NCBI RefSeq assembly: GCF_963259705.1
Contig: NC_081847.1
Coordinates: 71,445,754 to 71,509,753 of the forward strand
Direction of reading: 5' to 3'
DNA length: 64,000 bases
Source of the DNA: Myotis daubentonii
Taxonomy: Eukaryota > Chordata > Mammalia > Chiroptera > Vespertilionidae
The translations under genes were made by a program, and so were the position numbers. The notes beneath the pieces are model-generated. The model had not been told where the DNA came from. It did not search any database and was given only the letters and a program-made list of their open reading frames with translations. This document shows, in pieces, positions 42,120 to 53,250 of the stretch (the stretch's first letter is position 1; each line of letters begins with the position of its first letter).

Positions 42120-43320
42120 AAATGGCAGAGTAAGAATCTCCAAAAACCCTTTCCCCAGTAAAAGCAATGAGAACACTGGCTAAATTGCCAGAATCAACTA
42201 CTTCAGAGCACTAAATTAACAAAAAGTTTGCAGCAATTTGGGGAAGGGAGCTTTTTTTTTCTTTTTTCTTTTTTTTAAGAAAAACTATAAAACTTGATAA
42301 GAACAGTGAGCTGTGTGGCGTTTTTACCTGCCCTATTTTCATCTTCCTCCTCTCCAGCCCACAATAGCCTTGACAACTCACAGCTCATAATCACAGGGAA
42401 AACTAGCAGCCAGCAGCCACAGAAGTCAGAACAGGGTTGGAGCTTCCTAAATCTCCATTCGCAAAGACTCCTGTCATTTGCTCTGTCTGGCAGTCCCCTG
42501 GAAAACCTTACTCATTAGGTTTGTCTTTATTTGACCTGGCTCAGAGCTGGCCCAGTGTGAACAGACTTTTCCCTCCCAGAGGGCTTTTGTCAAAAACAAA
42601 AAGTAGCAATTATTTAACATTGTGGCTGCCTGAGGGAGCGATAACAATTTGGACAAACTAAAAGTTAACCAAAAAAACTTAAAAGGAAAAGCTGGAGGAT
42701 GAAATTCCACATAGGGTTGTGAAAAGGCCACACCATGCCCCGGGCTGTGTGCATGATCAGGAAAGACATGAGAAGGCCCTCGAGGCTATCCTTGAGGCCC
42801 CCTGCAGGCAGGAAGTGAAGGCTAAACTAGTCATGTAGACTGCTAGACTTATAGAAAGCATGCCCACATGCACACAGAAAGAACCCCTTTGCAAACACTG
42901 GGAGACTTACTGGTTCCAGGAAATATCTATCCAATTAATAACTGACCACAAAGCGGAGAAGAGACTTCGGTGGCCACAAATCCAGACTTTAACAAAAAAT
43001 ACAGACTTTACAGGATTAGTCCAGGAAAGTCACTAAACAACCAAAAAGTACCAAAAGCAAAACCAACAAACCATAGGCTGACAGGGAGCATCTGATTTGC
43101 AGATTGTCACATTGTGTTCTTTAGAATGCCCAACTTTCATCAAAAATATTAAGTGACATGCAAAGAAAAAAGAAAGTGTGGCCCATAGATAGGAGGAAAG
43201 CCGTCGATAAAAGTGCCCCTGAGGAAGCGCAGATATTAGACTTACTAGACAAAGCCTTTAAATCAGCTCTTTTAAATATGTTAAAAGAACCCCAGGAAGC
43301 CAGGTCTAAAGAATGAAAGA
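42120..43320 (+). mobile_element. Old L1M LINE 5' region
   Basis: GAATCTCCAAAAACCCTTTC, CATCAAAAATATTAAGTGAC, ATGCAAAGAAAAAAGAAAGT, GCGCAGATATTAGACTTACT and GACAAAGCCTTTAAATCAGC match the 5' untranslated region of old L1M elements in order. The sequence then jumps to the end of ORF2, so the element has lost about 4 kb inside. Confidence 0.6.
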
Positions 43321-44350
43321 AACCTACCTTACACCATGCACAAAAATCGACTCAAAATGGAGTAAAGACTTAAGCATGAGACCGGAAATCATAAAACTCC
43401 TAGAAGAAAACATAAGGAGAAAGATCCTTGACATGGGTCAACATTTTTTTTTTATATGACACCAAAACCACAAGCAACAAAAACAAAAATATCACACTAG
43501 ACTGCTTTTGCACAGCAAAGGAATCAACAGAGTGAAAAGGCAACCTATGGGAGGGAAGAAAGCAATTACATACCATATATCTGATAAGGGGTTAACATCC
43601 TAAATATATAAGGAACTCCTACAACTCAATAACCAAGGGAAAAAATTTAATAGGCAGAGAATCTAAATAGACATTTTTCAAAAGAAGACATAAAATAGCC
43701 AACAGGTATACAAGAAGGTGCTCAACATATCACCAATCAGGAGGGAAATGCAAATCAAAACCACAATGGCCCTAACCAGCATGGCTCAATTGGTTGGAGT
43801 GTCGTCGCATGCACCAAAAGATGGAGGGTTCGATTCCCCGTCAGAGCACATACCCAGGTTTCAGATTTGATACCTGATTGGGGAGCATGCAGGAGGCAAC
43901 AGATTGATGTTTCTCTCTTTCTCTGTAGCTCTCTCTCTGTGAAATCAATAATAAAAAAGCACAATAAGATATTACCTCATACCTGTTAGGATGGCTGTTA
44001 TCAAAGATAACAAGGTAACAAGAGTTGGCAAGTGTCTGGAAAAAGGGAACTCTGGTACACTGTTGGAAAGGCCGTCAAGAGGGTATATGGGGGATAAATG
44101 GAGATGGGAAAAAACATACTAAAATAAAGTAAAATAAATGGAAGGGGGACAAAATAAGAGAACATCCTGATGATTCTCTAACACAAAGTTCAAGTAGAGG
44201 CATAATTAATTTAATTCATAGTGATGGATAGTTCTGTGGCGGTCGCCTTGAAGTGGGAGGCAGAAATTGGCTGGAAAAGGGCACGAGGGAACTTTCTGGA
44301 AAGCTAAAGTGTCCTATAGCTATATCTGTAAAAACGTCATTGATTACCAG
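43320..44350 (+). mobile_element. L1M LINE ORF2 end and 3' UTR, split by a Ves SINE
   Basis: CCTTACACCATGCACAAAAA, CTCAAAATGGAGTAAAGACT, GAAATGCAAATCAAAACCAC, ATTACCTCATACCTGTTAGG and GAACTCTGGTACACTGTTGG are the well ordered L1 ORF2 end. 44230-44300 holds GGGCACGAGGGAACTTTCTG from the 3' UTR. The Ves copy at 43768-43959 interrupts the AACCACAATG...AGATATTACC junction. Confidence 0.85.
43768..43959 (+). mobile_element. Ves-type SINE inside an L1M
   Basis: Head GGCCCTAACCAGCATGGCTC, B box GGTTCGATTCC at 43828-43838, ATTGATGTTTCTCTC, tail GAAATCAATAATAAAAAAG. The target word CACAAT flanks it at 43762-43767 and 43960-43965. Confidence 0.93.
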
Positions 44351-45279
44351 CGATAAGTCACATGCAGATAGTGGGCCCTTGATATGAAGTGGCGAGAAGG
44401 GCACTGCCCCTAAATCTGTAACTCCAGTCCAATCATGAGCAACACCTCAGAGAAACCCCAACTGAGGAAACTTCTATAAAATACCTGCTCAACACTGTCA
44501 AGGTCACGAAAATCAAGGAAACTGTCCCAGACCAGACGGGACTGAGGGGACGTGGCGACTAGGTGCAATGCAGTGTCCTACATGGGACCTGGGACGGGAA
44601 GAGGACATTCCTGAAGACGCCGCTGAAATCCACAGGAAGCCCGGAGTTTTGTTAACAGTGACGTCCCAGCGATGGTTTCTTGGTTTGGGTAACTGTATTA
44701 GGGCGATGTAAGGTATTAGCGGAGGGGAAACGGGGTGTGGGTTGCATGGGAACTCTGTTCTTTGTAATACTTTTGTAAACTTGAAATTACTCCAAAATAA
44801 AGTTTGTTTTTCAAAAAAATCATCAAGGTGAATATTTAGGTTTCTCATTTTACTCTCTGTGATTTAGCTCTGAAGAATATTGCTCCCCGCCCAGCCAGCG
44901 CTCGGCCAACCTGCAGCTTTTGGGAGCCCAGCCAGCAACAATGGATCCACCACATTGGCTCTCAGAAAAGGGCTGCTAACTGCCTCCTGTACCGCCTGCC
45001 GTTCCCAGCGCAGGGATGCAACAGCCCCAGCAGGCCACGTTATTAATCTCTCCAAGGGATCTGAACTCTTATTTCGGAAATGCTTTTTCCCTCTTAATGT
45101 TATTGTTGAAAATTCAAACCCGGGCGGCGGAGTGTGACACAGACACCAGTCCGTGAGCCAGGCTGCCCTGAGGCCCCACAGCCTCCAGTCACCCCCAGGA
45201 GCCGGCCCTGAGCCAGGGGCAGGGCTGCTTAAAGGAGGTGCAGCAGGAATCACCAGCTCTGGTGAGAGACAGGTCAGGC
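44351..45279. other. Unassigned sequence ending in an old repeat tail
   Basis: 44740-44815 reads AACTCTGTTCTTTGTAATAC then ACTTGAAATTACTCCAAAAT and AAAGTTTG, the same class of old 3' end seen at 23380-23440. The rest, including the GC-rich 44860-45250, is not recognised. Confidence 0.35.
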
Positions 45280-45450
45280 CACAGCTGCATGGCACGGTGA
45301 TTAAAGCATGGACTCCAGAGCCACGCTGTGGGTTCAAATCCCAGCTCTCCCACTTGCCAGGTGCGTGACCATGGGCATAGTCATCAGCTGCTCAATGCCT
45401 CCAGTTCTACATCTGAGATGAGGATACTAATTCCTTCCTCACGCAGGGCC
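45280..45450 (+). repeat. MIR SINE
   Basis: GCATGGCACGGTGATTAAAG, CATGGACTCCAGAGCCACGC, GGGTTCAAATCCCAGCTCTC and GTGCGTGACCATGGGCATAG give the tRNA-derived 5' half of MIR with its B-box-like GGTTCAAATCC. Confidence 0.85.
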
Positions 45451-45697
45451 CTAAATTGTCTGCATATTCTATATCTTTCAAGTGTGAGGACCCACCTCAC
45501 CAACTCTCCATCTCTTTGTAATCCTGGGATTGTATCCTGTTCTCCACCTCCCCACCACCAGCCCTCTAAACTGGGAGACCTGGACCCTTGAGGGTAAGGC
45601 CTTTTATTTCACCGACAAATACCTACTGAGCCCTCTTTCACTGGGAGACATACCACCACCTACTGCCGTGAAACAGGATGGAATCTGGCCTCTGTTT

Positions 45698-45936
45698 TTT
45701 TTAAAAAAAAAAAAATATATATATATATGTTTTTATTGGTTTTTTTAGAGAGAGGGGAAGGGAGAAGGAGAGAAACATCAATGAGAGAAAAACATCAACA
45801 TCAATAAGCTGCCTCCTACACGCTCCCTGCTGGGGATCGAGCTGCAAACTGGGCACGTGCCACGACCTGAAATCGAACCTTCAACCTCTTGGTGCATGGT
45901 CCGACGCTCAACTACTGAACCACACCTGCTGGGCTT
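45698..45936 (-). mobile_element. Ves-type SINE
   Basis: Reversed copy, CTGAACCACACCTGCTGGGC at the right. The duplications ATCTGGCCTCTGTTT at 45683-45697 and ATCTGGCCTGTTTG at 45937-45950 differ by a dinucleotide. A run of A and (TA)n lies in the tail at 45703-45727. Confidence 0.93.
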
Positions 45937-45939
45937 ATC

Positions 45940-46265
45940 TGGCCTGTTTGCATCTCAGATTTCATACTCTCACTATATCCAAGGCCTTTCCCTTCCCCCT
46001 ACCCTCACTCCTTGCAACTAACTCCTGCACACCCTTCAGATCACTCTGAAATGTCACTTCCTTCAGGAAGCCTACACTGACTCTACTTGCATTTCCCCCC
46101 ACTGTCCATCCCCCCCAAGCTCCCACTCCTACCTTCCCCACTAGCCAGGAACTCTTTGCATCTGTTTTATTGGCCGCTAAGTCATCTACACAGGACACAG
46201 CTCAAACCTGGCCCCTGTAAGAAATCAATAAATGTTTGATCAATAAACAAATGAATGAATGAGTG
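45940..46265 (+). repeat. L2 LINE 3' end
   Basis: CTGAAATGTCACTTCCTTCA, GGAAGCCTACACTGACTCTA, GGAACTCTTTGCATCTGTTT and AGAAATCAATAAATGTTTGA with a TGAATGAATGAG tail. Confidence 0.85.
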
Positions 46266-46274
46266 AATAAGTGA

Positions 46275-46770
46275 GTGACCTGGGGGTGTCAGGGAAGGCT
46301 TCACAGAGGAGGAGGCATTTGCTTGCATCTTAAAGGATGAGCGGAAGTTCATCAGGGGAAGAGTGAGGAGGGTGTTGCACTGTCAAGGGAATGTCTAGGA
46401 GGATGGCCAAGCCTGACACTTCCTGTGGCCCAAAGGGGAGGTGGCATGGAGACTAAGATACTAGGCTAAGAGCTTAGGGGTTGATCCTATGAGCCAGGAG
46501 CTGCCAACCCAACAGAGCATCCCAATTGCCTAGGCCCCAACTAGTCCAGCTGGTCTGGATCCCTCATATTTTAATGACAGCCAAGGTTGGGGACCCCTGT
46601 TGGGACATCAAGCAGAAAGTTGGAGAGATTTTCAAGCAGGGGAGGGGCCTGATCCCATCTTCACATCTAATGGAGTGCGTGAGGCCAGACAGAAAGCGAA
46701 GAGTGATTAGAACAGCAGGAAGAGGAAAAATCGAGAGAGATTCAGGATCCCATTGAATGTAGGGCAGGAG
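46275..46770 (-). repeat. L2 LINE relic, tail-to-tail with its neighbour
   Basis: GTCAGGGAAGGCTTCACAGA, GGAGGAGGCATTTGCTTGCA, CAGGGGAGGGGCCTGATCCC and AAGAGTGATTAGAACAGCAG are the reversed L2 ORF2 end. A MER5-like word, CAATTGCCTAGGCCCC with TCATATTTTAATGACAG, lies inside near 46525-46580. Confidence 0.65.
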
Positions 46771-47972
46771 GGCATCCACGTTGGGGTTCGGTGATGAGGA
46801 AGTTGAGTCAGTTCCACTACTCTGAAGTAGACAGAGAATCTAAGACAAGCAGGTGTGTATGGTCTGTGTCTCCTCGCAGCGTCACTCACCCCTCCCCACA
46901 CACATGCGCAAATGCACATGGGCACACGCTCAGCCTTTCCTCGCTGGAGCCAGCTGCCCATCACAGGGGACGGCGTGCACACCCCCACACGCCACACCTG
47001 GCTCAGAGCTCTCCCACCTTATAAACGTGTGCTTGCACACAGCATTGCAAGGTGAGGCCTGGCACAAAGCCAGTTTCCACTGTCTCCGTTTCCACAGAAC
47101 AAGACAAGCCGTGGCTTCTAGAAGGAGCTTCAGGCTCCGACAGTTGTGCCTTTCCTGAGAAGCAATTGCTACTTTCGTAAACACGGGGTGGGGCGGGGGA
47201 GACGGCACGGACAGTGGCTCAGCTCTTGCTCACTGTAGGCCAGGCCTGACACAGAGAGGAGAGGAAAATCCAGCTTGTACTGTCTTCAGATATCACAGGA
47301 TTGTGACTTAGAACAGCATCTACTGTATCTTGTTTCATTACAACTGTCAAAAGGGAAAAAAAAAATTGAATTACCATGCTAATGTCTTCTCTTCGGGTGA
47401 AATCTGTGGTGCGGGTACGTGGATATAAAATACACCATTAGTTGCTTTTAAGCCCGTCTTTAATGATGAAAAAACATCGTGGGGCACAGGGGAGAGACAT
47501 AACTAAACTCGGTCAGCCGGCAGCATTGGGAGCCTCTTGTAAACCGTAATGTGACAGTGCAGTTTCTTTTCCCTGGGAGATGACAGTTAATGCCAGACCA
47601 GGAAGGCTGTCAAAAATGCTTAGTTCTGCTCCACTTGAGTTAATTACCGGCCCTGGGGCAGCCTGCCCTCACTCCTCTGCTAATGGGGCTGGGCTCCAGG
47701 TAAAAAATCCATTTGCAAGAATGTTTTCCTTGCTCCAGATCTAATTTATTGAATATCAAATATTTATGCCAATGCAATTAAAGTGACAACATTGCTCTCC
47801 CTTCTCCATGGCCCCCAGTCCTGGCCAAGCCCAGGCTTGCTGACAGAATGTTTTATATCAGAAGCACAGGGTAAAAGTTTTGCTTGAGCTTCTAAAGCAA
47901 GAGCTTTGAAACCTCCTCAACCCACCAAGTCACCTGGGATTCTCTTCTTCTAGTATACATATATATACACAT
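46771..47972. other. Single-copy-looking sequence, candidate conserved block at 47.34-47.88 kb
   Basis: No repeat is recognised. 47340-47880 contains TTAATTACCGG, CTAATTTATTGAATATCAAA and ATGCCAATGCAATTAAAGTG words with mixed GC content, a look typical of vertebrate non-coding enhancers. The left part, 46860-47060, is CA- and CCAC-rich. Confidence 0.4.
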
Positions 47973-47973
47973 A

Positions 47974-48176
47974 CTAGAGGCCTGGTGCATGAATGCGTGC
48001 ATGGGTGGGGTCTGGCCGGCCCAGCCCCAATCAGGGTGGATCTGGGCCAGGCCTGATGGAGGGAGGGGCCTTGGGATGGTTGGCCAGCTGGCCCTGCCCC
48101 CAGTTGGCCAGCTGCAGTAGGCGTCAGAGCGACTGGTCATTCCAGTGTTCTGGTTGCTGGCTTTTTATATGTATAA
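47974..48176 (-). mobile_element. Helitron, about 200 bp, degraded 5' end
   Basis: Read on the minus strand it ends CACCAGGCCTCTAG followed by T (A at 47973 on the plus strand). It carries a degenerate hairpin, TGCACGCATTCATGCA, just before. The 5' end should be TCTATATATATAAAAGCC, and the plus strand here shows GGCTTTTTATATGTATA at 48160-48175 without the GA terminus. Internal TTGGCCAGCTG occurs twice. Confidence 0.75.
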
Positions 48177-48177
48177 A

Positions 48178-48399
48178 TATTTTTTTCATTAATTTTTTTA
48201 ATTGATTTCAGAGAGGAAAGGAGAGGGAGAAATAGAAACATCAATGATGAGAGGGAATCATTGATCCGCTGCCTCCTGCACATCCCCTACTGGGGACGGA
48301 GCCCACAACCCGAACTTATGCCCTTGACCAGAATCAAACCTGGGACCCTTCAGTCCGCAGGCCAACGCTTTATTCACTGAGCCAAATCGGCTAGGGCTC
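48178..48399 (-). mobile_element. Ves1 SINE
   Basis: Reversed copy: TTAATTGATTTCAGAGAGGA, GAATCATTGATCCGCTGCCT, CCCTACTGGGGACGGAGCCC and GAGCCAAATCGGCTAGGGC. It abuts the 5' end of the Helitron, which may explain that end's loss. Confidence 0.92.
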
Positions 48400-49929
48400 T
48401 GTCTTCTTTTGCAAGCAGCCCCTTAGGTTAGGGAGCAATGGCTGAAAAGCGGTTCAGGGGTTGAAGAGAAGAGAGAGGGAGGCCCAACTTCAATTTTAAT
48501 TCAAACATCTGCTGCGGCCCTCTGTGTCCCAGGCACCAGAATAGGCGATATGGTGAGAGAGATGGACAGACTTGGTCCATAGCCCAACAATCTCCTGGCC
48601 TGAGAGGGGACAACCCAGGACATAGGTAGAAGAGACAGGTCCTCATAGAGCATGGCTTTGGGGTCTCCAAGGTTTGAAGGTCCCCAAAGGCCCCCTCCCA
48701 TCCAATCAGACCTAAACTGCAGGAAGTTTCAGGTCTAGCCAAGCATAGTCCCTCTTTCCCCAAACCCTAATCACCCAGCAAGAGAGCCTCAGACTGTCCG
48801 GACTCTGGAGGCTGGGGGCATTCCCCATTGCGACAGCTGACAGCTGACAGCTCCCAGCTCCCATCAATACCCCCGTCACCTCCCCCATGAGTCTTGGGCA
48901 TCACAAGACACATGATTTCACATCTGCCCCAAGAGAGGGGTGACTGGTAAAGATGAGCCAATGAGCAATCTAATGTGTACCTTCCTGCAAGTATGCCCCA
49001 AAATGGGAAAAGTAATGTGTCTGTGGCATATTTGAGGTGGTGCAGTACCCTCTGGCTGGGATTCTTTCAGAGACCTTGCTGTCCACACAGATCTCTCCCT
49101 TCTTGCAATGGAACAATCATCTTTTCTTGGGTTCGAATTGGGTTTTGAAGGAGAAACAGGCACGCGCAACGCTTGGTAGAGGGAACGCAGGAGAGTGTGT
49201 TCAAAGAACTGGAAGTAGATTGATTTTTATTGGAGCTTGAATTGCAAGGGCGTGAGCCCTGGGAATATCAGCATCAAATGAGGTAATCTAAGCATGTTAG
49301 AAAATGTCAAGCCCTGGATAAATGTGAATTACTCCCCATATCACAGAGGTATTGGGGAACCAAATGATATGTTACATGCATTACATAAATTGTCATTGCT
49401 ATAAGACATTTTGGAAGATGGATTAAGCTTCAACCATGGAGACAGATCAGAAAAAATGTGTATTTTCATTTCTTTTGATCCTATCTTTTTAGAACTGTTA
49501 TAAACTGAGATATTTTGATAAATTTCCTTTCTGTTCTCTTTTTCAGATGAACACACTGTACCCAACTTTAACATCTACTGTTTAGATATTCTTGGTTTCC
49601 TGTCTGTCACTCCAACCACCTTGCTTTAGATTTGATGCTAGTGACAGTTTTTTATGATCAGAAAATTCTTTGTCTGTGAGGGTAGCGGAAGGGGGTTGGT
49701 ATTTCTATGCAGTTCTGCATCTCCAGTTATCAACCTATTCAAAGACATTATCACATCACACCTAAGCTACTGCCATAATTTCTTAGCTGTCTGCTCTGCC
49801 TCTAGTTTCATCTGTTCAAAATCATGTTCTTCTAAGCTGTGCAAACATCAATATCATTTTTACCATTGAAAATAACTATAGAAGAACCTCTGCTATAGCC
49901 ACTGTGATAGGACAAGAAAAATAAAAGAG
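48400..49929. other. Unassigned non-coding sequence
   Basis: No gene found. 48500-48640 vaguely resembles reversed L2 (TGTGTCCCAGGCACCAGAAT). 49260-49340 has a MIR-like AAATGAGGTAATCTAAGCAT. Neither is firm. Confidence 0.35.
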
Positions 49930-50110
49930 GTAAACCTGTTGGGAAGGAAGAAACAAATTTATCATTATTTGTAGACAATATAATTATATATCAAAAAAAT
50001 CACAGAAAAGCTATTCAAACTAATGAGAGAGGTCAGTAAAATGATCTAATACAACATGTATTATATACTACCAATAGCCAATTGGAAATATAATTTTTAA
50101 AATGTAGTTC
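49930..50110 (+). mobile_element. L1M LINE reverse-transcriptase-region fragment
   Basis: AAATTTATCATTATTTGTAG, ACAATATAATTATATATCAA, AAAGCTATTCAAACTAATGA and CAATAGCCAATTGGAAATAT match the ORF2 segment just after the RT catalytic motif. Short and without frame. Confidence 0.6.
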
Positions 50111-50119
50111 ATGATATAT

Positions 50120-50725
50120 ATCCAGCTTCCTTGATGACATCTCCATGAGAATGGAGCACAGAAGCCTCAGTGCAAAGGTGAGTTTTGGATTTTCACCTCC
50201 GACCTGCTCCTCCTCCAGCGCCTCCCGCACAGTGGGGGCTCCATCTACCATTTGCACAGGCAGAGCCTTGGATGCATCCTTGCACTCGCCTCTCTCATGG
50301 CTGCACACGTCAACCTGTCGTCAGCCCTGACGATATTACCTTTCACTTCCATCTGCGTCTCTCTCCAACCCAACTGCCTCCATCATCTCTCACCCGACAA
50401 CTGTAGTAACGCCTCACTGTTCTCCTGTGTTGGGTCCCTTGTTCTCTCTTAACTGTCTCCACTAAGCAGTCATGAGGACCTTTTGAGAGTTTAAGCTAAA
50501 CCACACCACTGATAGTCCTGCTCTAGCGGGTAAAGCCCATATCCTGACCATGGCCTACTTCGTGCGGCTTCCTGAGGTCCTTACTAGTCCTTCTAGCTTT
50601 GGCTCGAGTCTTTCACCTCCTCACTCCCTGTGCTCCAGCCACACCAACCTCCTTTTTGTTTCCTCAAATCCCCCAACCTCTTTCCCACCTCAGAGCCTTC
50701 CCTCTACATCCCACGGTGGAAATGA
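50120..50725 (+). repeat. L2 LINE ORF2 relic
   Basis: CTCACCCGACAACTGTAGTA, ACGCCTCACTGTTCTCCTGT, TATCCTGACCATGGCCTACT, CTGTGCTCCAGCCACACCAA and TTTCCCACCTCAGAGCCTTC run in L2 ORF2 order. The part left of about 50330 is less certain. Confidence 0.8.
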
Positions 50726-51689
50726 GGGTCACTGACCTTCCTTCAAGAACACCGAGCAGAGCCAGGGGACTTCCATCCTTGTTAGAGACCACCTCCACTC
50801 CCTGGGCCTCAGTTTCCCCCACCTACAACACGAGTGGGTCGAACTGGAGGTTCTCTCTGGCATCTCTGAGCTAACGTTTCTATAAGAGGTGACAGCAGTT
50901 GAATTGTTAGGGGAGGAGAACAAGAAGTGAGGAGAGGAGACGGGAAATGGTCCTGGGGGAAGAGCTCAGAAAGAAAAGCCTCAAAAACAATGGGCAACCA
51001 CCTTCTGGCTATTTAACACACTAAATGTTATCGCTGTTTTTATTGGCAGAACAACTCAGATTAAACCTTAACAGGATTTGGGACCATTGTAGTCATCTTG
51101 TCACGAGGAGAGAAAATGCCAGCCAACTTGTGGTATTTAAATATTAAAAACATGTGCTCTATTGAAAACCTGATTCCATTCTGTGACAATAATTCACATC
51201 ATTCAAAGACAAGAAGAAGAAAATAAACCGCATTCATCCATGTAAACAAGGTTCTGCAGCCAAACGCAGGGACGCCTTGGCTGCTTCGGCCCCTGGCTTC
51301 CATGGCAACGGCTGGTTGCCAACTCCAATCTCCTTCTCTTACTTGTAAAACTTTGGTTTCATCAGAGCAGCAATGGATCCAATTAAAATGCTACATTTCC
51401 CAACTGCCTTTGCCAAAAGGGGTGGCCACATAGCACCACCTGGCAAATAATATGTAAGCGGGAATTGCTGGGTGGACTTCAGAGAAATGTGGTTAAAGGT
51501 AGGGCAGCCTCCGTGGGCACACTTTTTGTCCTTTGCGTTTTAGGCTTTCCTCTTCTCCCTTCCTCAACTATCTCATGACCTTCAGCTATCTTGTGACCTT
51601 GAGGTGGCCATAAGGGACAGGCCAAGAAAACCAGGACTTAAACCTCTATTTAAGTCCCAGCTCTTGGCATCTCAGGATGATGCTCTAAC
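50726..51689. other. Single-copy-looking sequence with an X-box
   Basis: No repeat recognised between 50950 and 51640. 51000-51420 is a mixed AT/GC block with an RFX-like word and no transposon ends. It is a candidate regulatory island. Confidence 0.4.
51296..51309 (+). promoter_or_regulatory. RFX X-box-like motif
   Basis: GCTTCCATGGCAAC matches 12 of 14 positions of the palindrome GTTGCCATGGCAAC. A second half-site, GGTTGCCAAC, follows at 51314-51323. Binding is inferred. Confidence 0.4.
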
Positions 51690-51870
51690 CACCTGGCTGG
51701 GGCTAAATCCCAGCTCTGCCACCTGCAAACTCTATGAACATGGACAGTTCATTTACCTTCTCTGAGCCTCATTCTTATCTACCAAAGGGAGTCACAATGC
51801 CTCACTTGAGAGACTGCTAGGATTAATGGAAATATTTGATCCCACATAGGTCACAGTGCTTTGTAAATTA
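51690..51870 (+). repeat. MIR SINE
   Basis: CTAAATCCCAGCTCTGCCAC, CTGCAAACTCTATGAACATG, TCATTTACCTTCTCTGAGCC and ACTGCTAGGATTAATGGAAA follow MIR from the tRNA part to beyond the core. Confidence 0.8.
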
Positions 51871-52309
51871 TGTAACTCCAAGAAACGATAGGTGATTTTC
51901 CATTTGTTTGCTTCCTCCCCTTGTTTTGTAAGTGACAGGTTTTTCTCCCCACCTTAATCTAGACTACTTTACAAGTAAGAATGTCATATTTCTATATGGC
52001 ATTCTTGCATGACAGGAATATCTATTTCCTTGGCATGATTCCAATCCATTATGTTATCAGATGCAGCCAGAGATTCTTTTGTATACAGTCTGGCCATGTG
52101 CAAATCACAAGTTAATTTGTATTCTCCAACTGCAGCATCAAATATCTTCTAAGTTAACCAGAAATTTCAGATGCACCGTCCTTAAAAAAAAAACATTATG
52201 TTTTTAAAGGTGTGGGTTTATTTTATTGAACATTTAAGAGGTCCTATCAATCTACAATTCCACATCCTTCATAGCAATTTTCCTGAATTATTTATTTAAA
52301 TAGGTCGTC

Positions 52310-52430
52310 CCTTTCATTGTCTGTGTTTCCTCATTCCAGAACTCCTATTATTTGGATATTGGACCTCTTAGTCTGTTTCTCCAATTTCCTTGTCTTTTGA
52401 TATCTTCCTTATCTGTTTGTTAGGCAAAGG
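52310..52430 (-). mobile_element. HAL1/L1M LINE ORF1-region fragment
   Basis: ATTATTTGGATATTGGACCT, TCTCCAATTTCCTTGTCTTT and TGATATCTTCCTTATCTGTT are the reversed coiled-coil region of HAL1-type ORF1. This is the same segment as 11600-11700, on the other strand. Confidence 0.55.
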
Positions 52431-52749
52431 ACCATAAAAAAAAAAAAAATAGGAACCATCTCCCTAGAAGGCAATGGGGAATTAGAAATAATACTTTTTC
52501 CCATAACACCCCTCTCCCCCCCCCCAAAAAAACAATTACTTAGATTTTTTTTAAGTGCTCTCCTGGATAACATTTGGGCTAAAGAGGAACAATTTCAAAA
52601 TTGCAAGCAAGCTCTTTAAAAACAATGAAAAAAAGAAAATCATATAGAAAATCTTATTGGATGAGGCAAAACTGATTCATAGGCTAATTCATAACCTTAA
52701 GTGCCTTCATAGTTAATAAAAGTGAAAATGAGTAAAATAAACATTCATT
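52431..52749. other. AT-rich unassigned sequence
   Basis: It holds A-runs (52438-52450) and a C-run beside an A-run (52512-52530). Nothing else is recognisable. Confidence 0.35.
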
Positions 52750-52766
52750 TAAATAATTTGGGTTTT

Positions 52767-52987
52767 TTTTAAAATATATTTTTATTTATTTCAGAGAATA
52801 AATGGAGAGGGAGAGAGAGGGATAGAAACATCAATGATGAAAGAGAATCATTGATAGGCTGCCTCCTGCACGCCCCCTACTGGAGATCGAGCCCACAACC
52901 CGGGCATGTGCCCTTGACCGGAATCGAACCCAGGACCTTTCAGTCCACTGGCCGACGCTTTATCCACTGAGCCAAACCGGCTAGGGC
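52767..52987 (-). mobile_element. Ves1 SINE with a long target duplication
   Basis: Reversed copy ending GAGCCAAACCGGCTAGGGC. The duplications TAAATAATTTGGGTTTTT at 52750-52767 and TAAATAATTTGGTTTTT at 52988-53004 differ by one G. Confidence 0.95.
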
Positions 52988-53147
52988 TAAATAATTTGGT
53001 TTTTATAGGAGATCAAAGAAATCTGGAAAATATAGTTAAAGCAAATTTTATTGATTAGTAGTTAAAAAAAACACAGTAGAATTAATAGATAAATTTTAGA
53101 GTTGGTTCATGAAATAGCCTTGTTTCCTCCATTAGAGGAAGCATATA

Positions 53148-53182
53148 TAAATCTCAAAAATATGTTGAATGAAAAAGTGCCA
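53148..53182 (+). repeat. 35-bp copy of an L1M segment at the Helitron edge
   Basis: The stretch from TAAATCTCAAAAATAT to GTTGAATGAAAAAGTGCCA is identical to 55196-55233 apart from an inserted CAT there. The distant copy is embedded in a continuous L1M 3' end. This one has no L1M sequence on its left and is cut on its right by the Helitron start. Confidence 0.6.
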
Positions 53183-53250
53183 TCTACACTAATAAAAGAG
53201 AAAAATGGTAATTGGCGTACGATACCCTTTTCATTGGCTAATCAGGGCTA

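Noticed and set aside
45698..46265. Possible single L2 split by the SINE at 45698
   Set aside because: Sequence to the left of the SINE does not align by eye to the L2 part on the right, so I do not claim continuity.
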